This document shows positions 1 to 9,264 of a stretch of DNA of 33,550 bases, in pieces (within the stretch, counting starts at the first letter, position 1; each line of letters starts with the position of its first letter). Position numbers and translations under genes: made by a program. This stretch comes from an uncultured Gammaproteobacteria bacterium (GTDB lineage: Bacteria; Pseudomonadota; Gammaproteobacteria; Ga0077536). Under the pieces are notes generated by a model. The model saw only the letters and a list, made by a program, of their open reading frames with translations. It searched no databases and was not told where the DNA came from. The stretch spans positions 1 through 33,550 of the forward strand of contig CALKCL010000034.1 in NCBI GenBank assembly GCA_938082545.1. Direction: 5' to 3'.

Positions 1-884
1 GACGACGACTCGGGTTTTGCAAATTGCACAAGTTCTACTTTCTCAAACTGGTGCTGGCGTATAAGCCCTCTAGTATCTTTACCATAAGATCCCGCCTCAC
101 TTCGAAAGCAAGAGCTCAAGCAAGCTAAACGCATAGGCAAGGCTTCTGACTCAAAAATAGTATCTCTTGCCAAATTAGTCACTGGTACTTCGGCAGTTGG
201 AATCAAAAAATAGTCCCCGTTAGAAACGGCAAACAAGTCTTCCTTAAACTTAGGTAATTGTCCCGTTCCAGTCATGGCTTCTTCATTAACCAAAAAAGGA
301 ACATGTACTTCTGTATAGTCGCTGCGTAAAGTGTGTCTATCCAACATGAATTGGCCCAACGCACGATACATTCTGGCAGTATTACCCCGGAGCACTGAGA
401 AGCGGCTTCCAGAAAGTCTCGCTCCAGCTTCAAAATCTATTCCATTGATTGAAGCACCTAAATCTACATGATCACGTGGCTCAAACGAGAAATCCGGAAC
501 ATTACCCCACTTCCTCACTTCAACATTCTGTGACTCATCTCTCCCGTCAGGAACTGTATCTTCAGGGATATTGGGTAGCCCCAGAGAGAACTGATCAAGC
601 TCTACTTGAACAGCCTTTAGAGACTCCTCATTCGCGTCCAAGCTCTCTCCTAGCTGTCCAACCTTTTCGAGAAGTAAGGTTGCGTCCTCCCCCTTCGATT
701 TTGCGATCCCTATATTTTTACTGATTTTATTTCGCTCGCTTCTCAGCAACTCAGTGGCTACCTGAAACTCTTTTCTTTTACGTTCAAGCACCTGTAAAGA
801 GGAAATATCTAATACAAAGTCTCGCCGCTTCAATTGGCTTGCTACCTGAACAAGGTCTTTTCGTAATATTTGAGGATCTAACAT
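1..884 (-). CDS. serS: Seryl-tRNA synthetase, C-terminal part cut by window edge
   Basis: This enzyme charges tRNA-Ser (and tRNA-Sec) with serine in the cytoplasm. The visible 294 codons start at an ATG at 882-884 with MLDPQILRKDL, the usual SerRS N-terminus. A charged helical tRNA-binding arm follows (roughly residues 25-105), then the start of the class II catalytic domain. Class II motif 2 is recognisable near residues 260-290: FRSEAG, then a Thr-Arg-Gly-Leu-x-Arg-x-His-Gln-Phe pattern. The family is about 425 residues, so motif 3 and the C-terminus lie outside the window. It is the last gene of the ftsK-lolA-rarA-crcB-serS run; the gap to crcB is 78 bases. Identity is certain from the motifs and the gene order. 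Confidence 0.96.
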   Translation of the reverse strand, partial: MLDPQILRKDLVQVASQLKRRDFVLDISSLQVLERKRKEFQVATELLRSERNKISKNIGIAKSKGEDATLLLEKVGQLGESLDANEESLKAVQVELDQFSLGLPNIPEDTVPDGRDESQNVEVRKWGNVPDFSFEPRDHVDLGASINGIDFEAGARLSGSRFSVLRGNTARMYRALGQFMLDRHTLRSDYTEVHVPFLVNEEAMTGTGQLPKFKEDLFAVSNGDYFLIPTAEVPVTNLARDTIFESEALPMRLACLSSCFRSEAGSYGKDTRGLIRQHQFEKVELVQFAKPESS

Positions 885-962
885 AAGGGCATTATCTTAC
901 TTCTTGAAGAGTATTCATAATTATTTTTTATCACTACTCAGCCTAGTCCCCACAAAACCAAC

Positions 963-1349
963 TTAACTTAGAAATATCATTTTTGCTGTCACAGAGCCAA
1001 TCCAACAGCCACCAATACACAACCCGACATTTAACAGAACGCTATAACCTGCCTTAAAAAAAATACCATCTTCCAGAAGCTGCAGAGTCTCAAGAGAAAA
1101 TGTTGAAAAAGTTGTAAATCCGCCCAGTGCTCCAACAAATAATAGTGGTCGCCAAAAGGCATCATAAGTTTCTTTTGAAGAAAAAATAACAAAAAAGAAA
1201 CCGATCACCACAGAACCTAAGACATTAACTATGAGCGTCCCCAATGGAAACTCTGTACCAAAAGCTTGACCAACAGCGCGCGCTGTTAAATCACGCAAAA
1301 CAACACCTACACTGGCGCCACAGCAGAGCAAGAAAAGCTGGTACATCAT
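963..1349 (-). CDS. crcB: CrcB/Fluc fluoride ion channel
   Basis: This is a small inner-membrane protein that exports fluoride as a dual-topology dimer. It has 128 residues, normal for the family, with about four hydrophobic segments. It carries the signature stretch GALGGFTTFSTFSLE (residues about 73-87), which includes the pore Phe and Thr residues, and an early conserved G-x-x-x-R in the first helix. It starts one base after the rarA stop, so it is co-transcribed with rarA, and serS follows downstream. No fluoride riboswitch is visible, as expected for a gene inside an operon. Confidence 0.93.
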   Translation of the reverse strand: MMYQLFLLCCGASVGVVLRDLTARAVGQAFGTEFPLGTLIVNVLGSVVIGFFFVIFSSKETYDAFWRPLLFVGALGGFTTFSTFSLETLQLLEDGIFFKAGYSVLLNVGLCIGGCWIGSVTAKMIFLS

Positions 1350-2627
1350 CTAGATCTTACTCTCTTTTTTATATCTGCCGACTCGTAACCTAACTAGCTT
1401 TTCTCTAATCTGACCTTCTAGACCATTTTCTGTGGGATTGTAAAAGCATCTATCTGTCAAACCCTCCGGAAAATAAGTCTGCCCTGCGGAGAACCCTCTT
1501 TCGTCGTGATCATACCGATAAGCTAACTCTGAATTACGCCCTGAGCGGATTGGGTTTTGCTGCAAATGAACAGGAACTGACATTGAGCCGTTCAGCTCAA
1601 CTTCCTTTCGAGCCATCGCTAAGCCAGAATAAACAGCATTGCTTTTAGCCGCACACGCGCAATACACAATGGCTTGAGCGATCGCTAATTCACCTTCAGG
1701 CGATCCTAGTCTTTTCCAGGCTTCCCAGCAGTCTATAGATAAGCTTAATGCCCTTGGGTCTGCATTCCCTACGTCCTCGGTAGCCATCCGGCAGACTCTC
1801 CTAGCTATGAAATTCGGATCGCAGCCCGCATCTAAAAGACGGGCAAACCAATAAAGCGCAGCATCTGGGTCAGACCCTCGTACAGATTTGTGCAGGGCAG
1901 AGACCTGATCATAAAATATTGTTCCGTTTTTATCGAAATTCCTAATAGTTCTTTGCGAAAGTAACTGCTTTACAACTGAACAATCAATCTGCCCACTCGT
2001 ATGGCTGCTCAACACCAAATCCAAATTTTGAAGTAGTCTTCTGCCATCTCCATCAGCGTTATCTATCAGAAGTTCTCGAGCTTCACCAGAGAAAACGATA
2101 TCAGTAAAATCAGACTCATTCTTGAAATCTAAAGCTTTCTGATAGATGCCTAATAAAGCTTCTGACGTCAGTGACTTCAAAACATATACATGCAACCGTG
2201 AAAGCAATGCGTTGTTGATCTCAAATGCAGGATTTTCTGTTGTCGCTCCGATAAAATATATCAACCCACTTTCAATATGAGGAAGGAAAGCATCTTGCTG
2301 AGATTTATTAAATCGATGCACCTCATCTACGAAAACTACCGTCTGAAGATTCTTTGACTTAGCGATCTCCGCGGACTCAATTACAGATCGAATATCTTTT
2401 ACGCCACTCATTACGGCGGAAATACTAAGAAAATTAGCCTTACAACAACATGCAATCATTCGAGCTAGTGACGTTTTCCCCGTGCCTGGAGGCCCCCAGA
2501 AAATCATAGAATGTAGATGTCCGCCTTCCATCATGCTGCGAAGCGCACTTCCTTTAGCTAGGATGTGCTCTTGACCATAAAAATCAGATAAGGACTCTGG
2601 TCTCAGCTTCTCAGCAAGAGGTTTCAA
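1350..2627 (-). CDS. rarA: Replication-associated recombination protein A (RarA/MgsA), AAA+ ATPase
   Basis: RarA is a AAA+ clamp-loader-like ATPase that acts at stalled replication forks. It has 425 residues, slightly short of the usual 440-450. The Walker A is GPPGTGKTSLARMIA (residues about 45-59). The Walker B region VVFVDEVHRFNKSQQDAF carries the RarA-specific DEVHRFNK. The sensor 1 loop reads FIGATTENPAFE. The C-terminal tetramerisation part has the typical GSDPDAALYWFARLL and RRVCRMATEDVGNADPRAL segments. Its start overlaps the lolA stop by 4 bases (2624-2627), implying translational coupling. The ftsK-lolA-rarA order is the usual gammaproteobacterial one. Confidence 0.96.
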   Translation of the reverse strand: MKPLAEKLRPESLSDFYGQEHILAKGSALRSMMEGGHLHSMIFWGPPGTGKTSLARMIACCCKANFLSISAVMSGVKDIRSVIESAEIAKSKNLQTVVFVDEVHRFNKSQQDAFLPHIESGLIYFIGATTENPAFEINNALLSRLHVYVLKSLTSEALLGIYQKALDFKNESDFTDIVFSGEARELLIDNADGDGRRLLQNLDLVLSSHTSGQIDCSVVKQLLSQRTIRNFDKNGTIFYDQVSALHKSVRGSDPDAALYWFARLLDAGCDPNFIARRVCRMATEDVGNADPRALSLSIDCWEAWKRLGSPEGELAIAQAIVYCACAAKSNAVYSGLAMARKEVELNGSMSVPVHLQQNPIRSGRNSELAYRYDHDERGFSAGQTYFPEGLTDRCFYNPTENGLEGQIREKLVRLRVGRYKKESKI

Positions 2628-3283
2628 TCGGGGTCACCCTTATTCTCATTGAACCCGGCATTTACTACATCAGTGTTATCCGGGGGCGAGAAGTCGAAAA
2701 CAGTAGCCTTGATCGCTATATAATCAATCTTAGAAAAAAATAGTTTAGTCACAAACCCCAATGCATCTGTTAGCTTGATCTGATCTATTTTTCCATCCAT
2801 AAACTTGATGTCGATTTTAGCCGCTTCGCTATCGCTGGTCATGGAAACTGGGCGTAACCGCCACCAATTGACATCACTCATAGGTTCAAAAGTATAGAGC
2901 TTGTCTATCCTCTCACGACTCTCTAACAGAGGACTCAGTGCACTCGAAGACATAGTTGATATAGAACTCTTGATTACTTGCTCCAGCTCTGGCTCATAAA
3001 TCCATAGCGTTTCCCCATCGCTGATGATCAGTTGCCGAGCTGGCTGAGAATACTCCCAATACAGTTTTCTAGGCCTATGGATCCTACACTTTCCTTGCAA
3101 TGAGCTAACCATAGCGCCCTCAGGAGAAAATCGCTGCTCTTGAAATTCAGCAGAAAAAAACTCAAGCCCTCGAAGGTAAGTGACGACCGGCAACTCGTCA
3201 CTAGAAGCGGGACAGACCAAAAAAAACAATAACATCACACAACCGATCACAAACCGGCAAAAATAATCCTTAATCATTTTCAA
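2624..3283 (-). CDS. lolA: Outer-membrane lipoprotein carrier protein LolA
   Basis: LolA is a periplasmic chaperone that takes lipoproteins from the inner-membrane LolCDE complex to the outer membrane. The 219-residue precursor has a signal peptide: a basic start, a hydrophobic core [13 protein letters not shown], and cleavage probably near residue 28. The mature protein shows the family pattern: [10 protein letters not shown], a Gly-x-Cys-x-Ile-x-Arg-Pro-Arg-Lys-Leu-x-Trp-x-Tyr strand, [16 protein letters not shown], and a C-terminal TDALGF strand. It overlaps ftsK upstream and rarA downstream by 4 bases each. The matching ABC transporter genes are at 13055-14981. LolB is not in the window. 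Confidence 0.94.
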   Translation of the reverse strand: MKMIKDYFCRFVIGCVMLLFFLVCPASSDELPVVTYLRGLEFFSAEFQEQRFSPEGAMVSSLQGKCRIHRPRKLYWEYSQPARQLIISDGETLWIYEPELEQVIKSSISTMSSSALSPLLESRERIDKLYTFEPMSDVNWWRLRPVSMTSDSEAAKIDIKFMDGKIDQIKLTDALGFVTKLFFSKIDYIAIKATVFDFSPPDNTDVVNAGFNENKGDPD

Positions 3284-5577
3284 TGCTTAGGAGGAGGTGG
3301 AGCCAATACTTCTCGGCTACCATTTGATTGCACCTCCCCAACGACGCCTGCCCTCTCCATTTCTTCAACCATTCTCGCAGCTCTGTTGTACCCTATTTTT
3401 AGCCTTCTTTGAACTCCCGAGACAGAGGCTCTGCGACTCTCTGTGACTACTGCAACAGCCTGATCGTAAAGTTCATCCTGTTCTCCACCACCATCCTCAG
3501 CACTGCCATTAACTCCATCGTAACCGTCACTTGGTCCCGAAAGTATCTCCTCAACATAGCGAGGAACACCGGCTTTTTTAAGACGACTAACGACTTTATG
3601 CACTTCCTCATCCGAGACAAAAGCCCCGTGAACTCTATTAGGCAAGCTAGTTCCCGGAGGCAAGTAAAGCATATCTCCATGACCTAACAACGCCTCTGCG
3701 CCCATCTGGTCCAGAATTGTACGGGAGTCAATTCTGGACGAAACTTGAAAAGCAATTCGAGTAGGAACGTTCGCCTTAATCAGACCAGTAATTACATCCA
3801 CAGAAGGACGTTGAGTAGCTAGTATTAAGTGGATTCCAGCGGCACGAGCTTTCTGAGCGAGTCGCGCAATTAGCTCCTCAACTTTCTTCCCTGTGACCAT
3901 CATCATATCGGCCAACTCATCGATAATTACGACTATATGTGGGAGCTTTTCTAAGCCAGGCACAACATCTCCATTTAGCTCAACTTTAAAGAGAGGATCT
4001 GGAATTGGAGCACCCGCAGCTATGGCATCCTCAACTTTCTTGTTGTATCCCCCGAGGTTCCTGACCCCCAATGACGCCATCAGCTTGTAACGTCTATCCA
4101 TCTCCATAACGCACCACCTCAGAGCATTTGCAGCTTCTTTCATATCCGTAACTACCGGAGCCAAAAGTGCTGGAATGCCCTCGTAAACTGAAAGCTCGAG
4201 CATTTTTGGATCAATCATGATCATGCGCACATCATCAGGCGTAGATTTATAGAGCAAGCTTAATATCATCGCATTTAGCGCAACAGATTTTCCTGACCCA
4301 GTGGTACCAGCAACCAATAAATGAGGCATCTTGGCGAGATCAGCTACTGTAGGTTTGCCAGAGATATCTTTTCCTAAAGCCATAGTCAATTTCGAGCTAC
4401 TGCGCTCGTAAACATCAGATTTCAGTATATCGCCAAGAGACACGATCTCTTTATGTTCGTTAGGAATCTCAAGCCCAATGCAAGTCTTTCCTGGGATGAC
4501 TTCTACTACACGCACGCTAACTGTAGAAAGAGATCTAGCTAAATCTTTCGACAGGTTAGTAATACGACTCGCTTTTATCCCTGCGGCTGGCTCCAGTTCA
4601 AATCGAGTAATAACGGGTCCAGGTTCTACTGCTACTACTTCTACTTCTATTCCGAAATCTTTTAATTTCAACTCCACCTGTCGGGACATTGCCTCGAGGG
4701 AAGCCGCAGAAAACCCGTTCCCTGTGGGAGCCGCAACATCAAGCAAGCTAAGCTCTGGCAAATCACTCTGCGAAGGGATATCAAATAGCACAGCTTGCTT
4801 CTCTTTTTCAGCACGTAAGCTCGGTTGAGGCGCCTCAACTCTCTGGACTATACGCGGCGGTGTTCTTTTACTTTTAGTCACGGTTTCTTTCTGTATTATT
4901 GCGAGACGTTTGCGCCTTGCTCTGAGACCTTTGATATGGTCACTACAGGCAATGAAAAGCGCTATTAAGCGGTCTTTTAAAAAGAAACTTCCGACGCCTA
5001 CCTTCTCAATTACCATGATCCAAGATAGCCCAGTCATGAGTGTAATCCCCGCGAGTAACAGCGTGAGCATTATCATAGGCCCGCCTACATCACCAAACAA
5101 GGAAACTAAAAATACACCAAACAGATCTCCTGTAATACCACCGGTCTTTTGGGGTATAAACAATGATAGGGACTGGCCACGAAACCAAAGCACGCCACAC
5201 GATGAAGACATAATGAACAACCCACCGACAACACGAGCCATCATTTGGGTCGGGTTATCAAAGATGCCAATCTTACCTTGCCGGTATATGTTCAAGCCTA
5301 ATGCGAAAAAAAACAATGGCAAATAGTAGGCACATTGCCCGAATAAGCTTAGTGAGATGTCGGCAATCCAAGCACCAACAATGCCACCTTTGTTTTCAAT
5401 AGTTTCAGATATCCCTGCGCTTGACCATGCTGAATCGAAAGGGTGGTAGGTCCATAGTGACAATAAAAAAAACACACCTGCAGCCCCAAAACCGATCAGA
5501 ATAGCTTCCTTCAGCCTTAGTACTAAATGGACCGCAGTTGAGTTAGTCTGCTGTGATTTATGTTTTGCCTGTGCCAT
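3280..5577 (-). CDS. ftsK: DNA translocase FtsK, short-linker form
   Basis: FtsK is the septum-bound motor that pumps DNA at division and activates XerCD recombination at dif. Several transmembrane helices lie in the first ~200 residues. A short basic linker follows, then the RecA-like motor with Walker [17 protein letters not shown] and Walker [13 protein letters not shown]. The C-terminal winged-helix gamma domain ([23 protein letters not shown]) recognises KOPS. At about 765 residues it is much shorter than E. coli FtsK (1329), because the linker is only some 100 residues, as in SpoIIIE or Pseudomonas FtsK. The ATG at 5575-5577 is chosen. A GTG ten codons upstream (5605-5607) is in frame, and neither has a clear Shine-Dalgarno. 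It heads the minus-strand operon and is divergent from the DUF1820 gene. Confidence 0.96.
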   Translation of the reverse strand: MAQAKHKSQQTNSTAVHLVLRLKEAILIGFGAAGVFFLLSLWTYHPFDSAWSSAGISETIENKGGIVGAWIADISLSLFGQCAYYLPLFFFALGLNIYRQGKIGIFDNPTQMMARVVGGLFIMSSSCGVLWFRGQSLSLFIPQKTGGITGDLFGVFLVSLFGDVGGPMIMLTLLLAGITLMTGLSWIMVIEKVGVGSFFLKDRLIALFIACSDHIKGLRARRKRLAIIQKETVTKSKRTPPRIVQRVEAPQPSLRAEKEKQAVLFDIPSQSDLPELSLLDVAAPTGNGFSAASLEAMSRQVELKLKDFGIEVEVVAVEPGPVITRFELEPAAGIKASRITNLSKDLARSLSTVSVRVVEVIPGKTCIGLEIPNEHKEIVSLGDILKSDVYERSSSKLTMALGKDISGKPTVADLAKMPHLLVAGTTGSGKSVALNAMILSLLYKSTPDDVRMIMIDPKMLELSVYEGIPALLAPVVTDMKEAANALRWCVMEMDRRYKLMASLGVRNLGGYNKKVEDAIAAGAPIPDPLFKVELNGDVVPGLEKLPHIVVIIDELADMMMVTGKKVEELIARLAQKARAAGIHLILATQRPSVDVITGLIKANVPTRIAFQVSSRIDSRTILDQMGAEALLGHGDMLYLPPGTSLPNRVHGAFVSDEEVHKVVSRLKKAGVPRYVEEILSGPSDGYDGVNGSAEDGGGEQDELYDQAVAVVTESRRASVSGVQRRLKIGYNRAARMVEEMERAGVVGEVQSNGSREVLAPPPPKH

Positions 5578-5863
5578 AACTTGAACTAATTTATATAATT
5601 TCAGCACTAACTATATAAAAATTATAGAAAATTGCAACATAATAAAATTTATTGTGCACTCTAATGCACCTACTTTGAAACTCAAAATTGTCATTTTAAA
5701 CAACTAATACCAACCAATAATTAGTACATCAATTGTGGCTTAAGAATGAAGCCGTAAAAAATCACAAATGTTGGGTGATAAAACCGCCGCAGCTGGGGAA
5801 CGAATGTGCTAGCATACTCGTTGTGGACTCAATTTCATCCCTAATTTAATTTGCGAAAGAACA

Positions 5864-6205
5864 ATGACAGAGAAAAGCACCCAGTATCTAATTAAATTCC
5901 ACAACCAAGGAAAGGTATACGAAATTTACGCAAAACAAATTGTCCAAAGCGAACTTTTCGGTTTCATACAGATCGAGGACATTGTCTTCGATTCCAAATC
6001 CTCATTAGTCGTCGACCCCTCAGAAGAACACCTTAAATCCGAGTTCGACGGTGTTAAGCGAACACATATACCTATGCAGGCAATTATTCGTATCGATGAA
6101 GTAGAAGAAACTGGCCAAAGTAAAATCTCGGCTCCTGACGATAAAACGACAAACGTTACAAATTTTCCTATTTTTTCGCCAAATAATGGCAACCCAAATA
6201 AATGA
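5864..6205 (+). CDS. DUF1820 family protein
   Basis: This is a 113-residue cytoplasmic protein of unknown function. It matches the DUF1820 family of gammaproteobacteria: a YLIKFHNQGKVYEIYAKQI start, an LFGFIQIEDIVF segment, VVDPSEEHLKSEF, and HIPMQAIIRIDEVEETG. The last 25 residues are polar and low in complexity, and likely unstructured. The gene is divergent from ftsK across a 256-bp spacer that must hold promoters for both, though no convincing promoter was picked out. It precedes the COG3146 gene by 101 bases. In other gammaproteobacteria DUF1820 proteins are also often housekeeping-linked, but their role is not established. Confidence 0.85.
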   Translation: MTEKSTQYLIKFHNQGKVYEIYAKQIVQSELFGFIQIEDIVFDSKSSLVVDPSEEHLKSEFDGVKRTHIPMQAIIRIDEVEETGQSKISAPDDKTTNVTNFPIFSPNNGNPNK

Positions 6206-6306
6206 GATGCATAAAAATTTGTTTGCTTGCTTAATAAAAGAATGATTACCAACCTGAACCCAGAACTTTAAGGGATCTCCCGAAAACCTAATCCAATGGA
6301 TTCCTG

Positions 6307-7446
6307 ATGAGACTGAGCACACACTCAAAACTCGCGGACATCAACGAAGATGCATGGAACGCCCTCGTGGGAGGGAATCCTTTTTTAAGCCATGGCTTTC
6401 TCAGCACGCTAGAATCTACTAACTGTCTAGAATCACAAGGATGGTATCCACACCACCTAGTCTTATGGGATGGGGATGTCTTGCGAGCAGCTCTGCCGTT
6501 ATACCTGCGTGATAACTCCTACGGGGAGTTTGTGTTCGACTGGGCATGGGCAGAGGCTTACGAAAAAGGAGGGGGAAACTATTATCCGAAATTAGTTACC
6601 GCAGTACCTTTTAGCCCGGTCGGAGGCAGCAGGTTCCTGATTGATCCTAGCGACGCGAAAGCTCAAGAAATGGCTACTCAATTATTAAATGCCGTTAAAA
6701 GTATTTGTCATGACAATAATTTTTCCTCTTGGCATTGCTTATTTCTCGATGAGATCCAGAAAGATTTGTTTTCAGATAATGAAACACTAGTTAGACTTGG
6801 CTGCCAGTACCATTGGTTTAATGACAACTACCTCACTTTCGATGACTTTTTATCAGCTCTAAGCTCGAAAAAGAGAAAAAACATCAAGAGAGAAAGGCGC
6901 AAAGTATCGGAATCTGGCTTAGAGATAGAATGTTTGTCCGGTGACGATATTACCAAAGAGCATTGGAAAACTTTCTACGCGTTTTACTGTTCTACTTTTT
7001 ATCAAAAATGGGGAGAGCCGAGACTTACGCTCGATTTTTTCTTAAGCCTCAATTCAAGATTACCCGACTGTGCAGTGTTAATTCTAGCCAAGGATAAAGA
7101 AAAGTATGTTGCAGGAGCGTTCGCGCTATCAAGCGAAGACACTTTATATGGGAGACATTGGGGCTGCAATGAAAATTACGATAGCTTGCATTTCGAACTA
7201 TGCTACTACCAGACGATAGACTACTGTATCCGGCATAAACTAAAAACTCTTGACGCTGGAGCACAAGGGGAGCACAAAATCAGTAGAGGTTTCGTTCCCA
7301 TAAAAACCTGGTCTCTGCATTGGCTGCGTGAACTTTCATTTAGAAAGCCTGTAGAGAATTTCCTCAATAACGAAACCCAAGCTATTGAGGAATATATAGA
7401 CAAACTCGAAGACCACAGTGCCTTTAAAAAGGACGTGACGCTCTAA
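6307..7446 (+). CDS. COG3146/DUF482 family protein (FemAB/GNAT-like acyltransferase fold)
   Basis: This 379-residue soluble protein belongs to the DUF482 group, often labelled 'peptidogalycan biosynthesis/recognition' or GNAT-like. Recognisable stretches are NPFLSHGFLSTLE at the start, GWYPHHLVL, PFSPVGGSRFL, and the basic SSKKRKNIKRERRKV (residues about 190-204). Near the end are GRHWGCNENYDSLHFELCYY and LDAGAQGEHKISRGF. The real substrate is unknown; the GNAT/FemAB fold suggests transfer of an acyl or aminoacyl group. It ends 6 bases before aat, so it is probably co-transcribed with the aminoacyl-tRNA-protein transferases. That is interesting because FemAB-type enzymes also use aminoacyl-tRNA, but this link is inference only. 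Confidence 0.85.
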   Translation: MRLSTHSKLADINEDAWNALVGGNPFLSHGFLSTLESTNCLESQGWYPHHLVLWDGDVLRAALPLYLRDNSYGEFVFDWAWAEAYEKGGGNYYPKLVTAVPFSPVGGSRFLIDPSDAKAQEMATQLLNAVKSICHDNNFSSWHCLFLDEIQKDLFSDNETLVRLGCQYHWFNDNYLTFDDFLSALSSKKRKNIKRERRKVSESGLEIECLSGDDITKEHWKTFYAFYCSTFYQKWGEPRLTLDFFLSLNSRLPDCAVLILAKDKEKYVAGAFALSSEDTLYGRHWGCNENYDSLHFELCYYQTIDYCIRHKLKTLDAGAQGEHKISRGFVPIKTWSLHWLRELSFRKPVENFLNNETQAIEEYIDKLEDHSAFKKDVTL

Positions 7447-7452
7447 AGGCGT

Positions 7453-8178
7453 GTGTCATACTGCCTCGATTTGAATCATGACCTAGATAACCTGTATTCG
7501 TTCGGTCTGAAGGACCACGTAGACGAGTTTCCACCGCTAATCACTGCCCTCTCTTACCCGGATGGACTATTGGCCGCAGGTGGAAATTTAGAGCCCAAGA
7601 CACTACTGACAGCATATTCCCGAGGAATATTCCCTTGGTTTGAGGAAGGTCAGCCTATCCTTTGGTGGTCTCCAAACCCTCGATTAGTGCTGTATCTCGA
7701 CAAATTCAAACAGTCACGTAGCTTAAGTAAAACGCTGCGAAAAAATGTTTTCAATATTAGTTTTGATACAGCTTTTTCAGAAGTAATGAGATCATGTTCC
7801 CTACCTAGAATGGGAAAATCGCAATCATCTTGGATAACAGAAGAAATGATGGGGGCCTACGAAACTCTTCACCATCAAGGGCACGCACACTCCGTCGAGT
7901 GCTGGCGAGAAGGAAAGCTAGTTGGTGGTTTATATGGCGTATCTATCGGTGCAGTTTTCTTTGGAGAGTCAATGTTCTCTCTCGTTACAGATGCATCAAA
8001 AGTAGCATTAGCGACCCTATGCTCGATCGGGAAGTCATGGGGCTATCTATTGATAGATTGTCAGGTAGAAAGTCCTCACCTACTGAGTCTAGGAGCTGAG
8101 GAAATGGCACGTTTGACCTTTTCGGAGAAACTTAAAATCTTCACCGAAAAAAATATTACAGATATAGCATGGCAATAG
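7453..8178 (+). CDS. aat: Leucyl/phenylalanyl-tRNA-protein transferase
   Basis: Aat transfers Leu or Phe from aminoacyl-tRNA to proteins with N-terminal Arg or Lys, marking them for ClpS-ClpAP degradation. The 241 residues contain the signature PDGLLAAGGNLEPKTLLTAY, then SRGIFPWFEEGQPILWWSPNPR. The transferase core follows with SVECWREGKLVGGLYGVSIG, VFFGESMFS and CQVESPHLLSLGAEE. The GTG start at 7453 leaves about a dozen residues before the conserved FPP. It lies just 6 bases after the COG3146 stop, with AAAGG close upstream. With bpt directly downstream it forms a bacterial N-degron module. The ClpS and ClpA partners are not in this window. Confidence 0.95.
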   Translation: MSYCLDLNHDLDNLYSFGLKDHVDEFPPLITALSYPDGLLAAGGNLEPKTLLTAYSRGIFPWFEEGQPILWWSPNPRLVLYLDKFKQSRSLSKTLRKNVFNISFDTAFSEVMRSCSLPRMGKSQSSWITEEMMGAYETLHHQGHAHSVECWREGKLVGGLYGVSIGAVFFGESMFSLVTDASKVALATLCSIGKSWGYLLIDCQVESPHLLSLGAEEMARLTFSEKLKIFTEKNITDIAWQ

Positions 8179-8202
8179 ACTTTATTGCCGCTCATCAATA
8201 AT

Positions 8203-8895
8203 ATGAAATTTAAAGAATCCAAACAATTCACGTGTGGGTATTTACCTCTAAAGACGGCGAACGCACGATTCGTAGATCCAAATCAGAAGCTTACAAATCA
8301 GATATATTCAAAATTATCCGAAGAAGGTTTTCGTCGCAGTGGAAACTATATTTACAGCCCTTCATGTAGAAGTTGCGCCGCGTGTGTGCCTGTCCGTCTT
8401 CGTATTAAAGACTTTAATATGAGAAGGCGTCATCGGCGAACATTAAAGCTCAACCAAGATATAACCATACTGCAAGTAGAGCCACATTTTGACTCTAGCT
8501 ATTTTGACCTTTACAAGGAATACCAACTACGAAGGCATGATTCAGAACTCACAAGTATCTCACCTAGCGAGTATATGAATTTCTTGGCCAGTGAATGGTG
8601 TCAGACGATATTTATCGAATTTCGACTGAAGAAAAAACTAGTCGCGGTATCAGTTTTCGATCGCCTAAATAATAGCCTCTCAGCCGTGTATACTTTTTAT
8701 AAAATCGACCTCCTCCAAAGAAGCTTAGGTCAACTAGCAATTCTGACGCAGATAGATATCGCCGCAAAAAATGGCCTCTCTTATTTATATCTCGGCTATT
8801 GGATAGAAAAATCTGCTAAAATGAACTACAAGAACGATTATTCTCCGATGGAATATTTTCATAATGGAGTTTGGGCTGATAAGCATTTGCAATAG
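8203..8895 (+). CDS. bpt: Aspartate/glutamate leucyltransferase (bacterial protein transferase Bpt)
   Basis: Bpt adds Leu from Leu-tRNA to proteins beginning with Asp or Glu, feeding the N-degron pathway together with Aat. The sequence has the ATE/Bpt pattern: FTCGYLPLKTANARFVDP, LSEEGFRRSGNYIYSPSC, and a Cys-rich SCRSCAACVPVRLRI. The C-terminal half has a GNAT-like domain (LYKEYQLRRH, AVSVFDRLNNSLSAVYTFY, YLYLGYWIEKSAKMNYKN). The ATG at 8203 gives 230 residues. A TTG at 8185 would add six and give a length closer to Pseudomonas Bpt; neither has an obvious ribosome binding site. It follows aat by a few bases and precedes infA, the usual aat-bpt-infA order. Confidence 0.93.
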   Translation: MKFKESKQFTCGYLPLKTANARFVDPNQKLTNQIYSKLSEEGFRRSGNYIYSPSCRSCAACVPVRLRIKDFNMRRRHRRTLKLNQDITILQVEPHFDSSYFDLYKEYQLRRHDSELTSISPSEYMNFLASEWCQTIFIEFRLKKKLVAVSVFDRLNNSLSAVYTFYKIDLLQRSLGQLAILTQIDIAAKNGLSYLYLGYWIEKSAKMNYKNDYSPMEYFHNGVWADKHLQ

Positions 8896-8966
8896 TTTGT
8901 CGCAAATATTTTGCTGCGACAGCGAGTTCAAGGCATAATCTCATTGGTTATACAATTAAAGCGTGT

Positions 8967-9002
8967 TGCTAAATCACGTAAAGATGCTAAATCACGTAAA
9001 GA
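8967..9002 (+). repeat. Perfect 18-bp tandem duplication in the infA leader
   Basis: The 18-mer TGCTAAATCACGTAAAGA occurs twice head to tail (8967-8984 and 8985-9002), ending 19 bases before the infA ATG. In the infA frame it would read as repeated AKSRKD. The first copy overlaps a possible promoter -10 (TGCTAAAT at 8967, about 17 bases after TTGGTT at 8944), so the duplication may move the start codon relative to the promoter. Confidence 0.85.
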
Positions 9003-9021
9003 CAAGGATCGACAGAAATTT

Positions 9022-9240
9022 ATGCCAAAAGAAGAACATATTGAAATGCAGGGGAAAGTGATAGACACACTGCCGAACACAGTATTCCGAGTTGAATTAG
9101 AAAATGGGCATGTGGTTACAGCCCACATATCTGGAAAAATGCGTAAGAACTACATACGAATACTCACAGGTGACGCTGTCACTGTAGAATTGACCCCTTA
9201 CGATCTCTCAAAAGGCAGAATCACGTATCGGGCTAGATAG
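9022..9240 (+). CDS. infA: Translation initiation factor IF-1
   Basis: IF-1 binds the ribosomal A site during initiation. From the ATG at 9022 it is exactly 72 residues, the canonical length. It is nearly identical to the E. coli protein: [19 protein letters not shown], then [40 protein letters not shown] and [10 protein letters not shown], an S1/OB fold. The open frame continues upstream to 8911, but those extra residues are basic and repetitive with no family match, so they are leader. AAGGA lies about 12 bases before the ATG. The position after aat-bpt matches Pseudomonas. A hairpin directly after the stop probably terminates the transcript. Confidence 0.97.
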   Translation: MPKEEHIEMQGKVIDTLPNTVFRVELENGHVVTAHISGKMRKNYIRILTGDAVTVELTPYDLSKGRITYRAR

Positions 9241-9264
9241 TCCGTGAAACATCACGGATTATTT
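9241..9264 (+). terminator. Intrinsic terminator of infA
   Basis: Starting on the base after the infA stop there is a perfect 7-bp stem TCCGTGA/TCACGGA around an AACA loop (9241-9258), followed by TTATTT. It separates the convergent infA and kdsB genes. The T-run is short and there is no T-run on the minus side, so it should work mainly for infA. Confidence 0.6.

Noticed and set aside
449-724. A 91-codon plus-strand frame
   Set aside because: It lies wholly inside serS on the opposite strand, which has strong motif support.
5926-6328. Two minus-strand frames over the DUF1820 gene
   Set aside because: They are antisense to a clear DUF1820 protein and have no recognisable motifs.
8911-9021. 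An N-terminal extension of IF-1
   Set aside because: IF-1 from 9022 is exactly the canonical 72 residues; the upstream codons are basic and include a tandem repeat.
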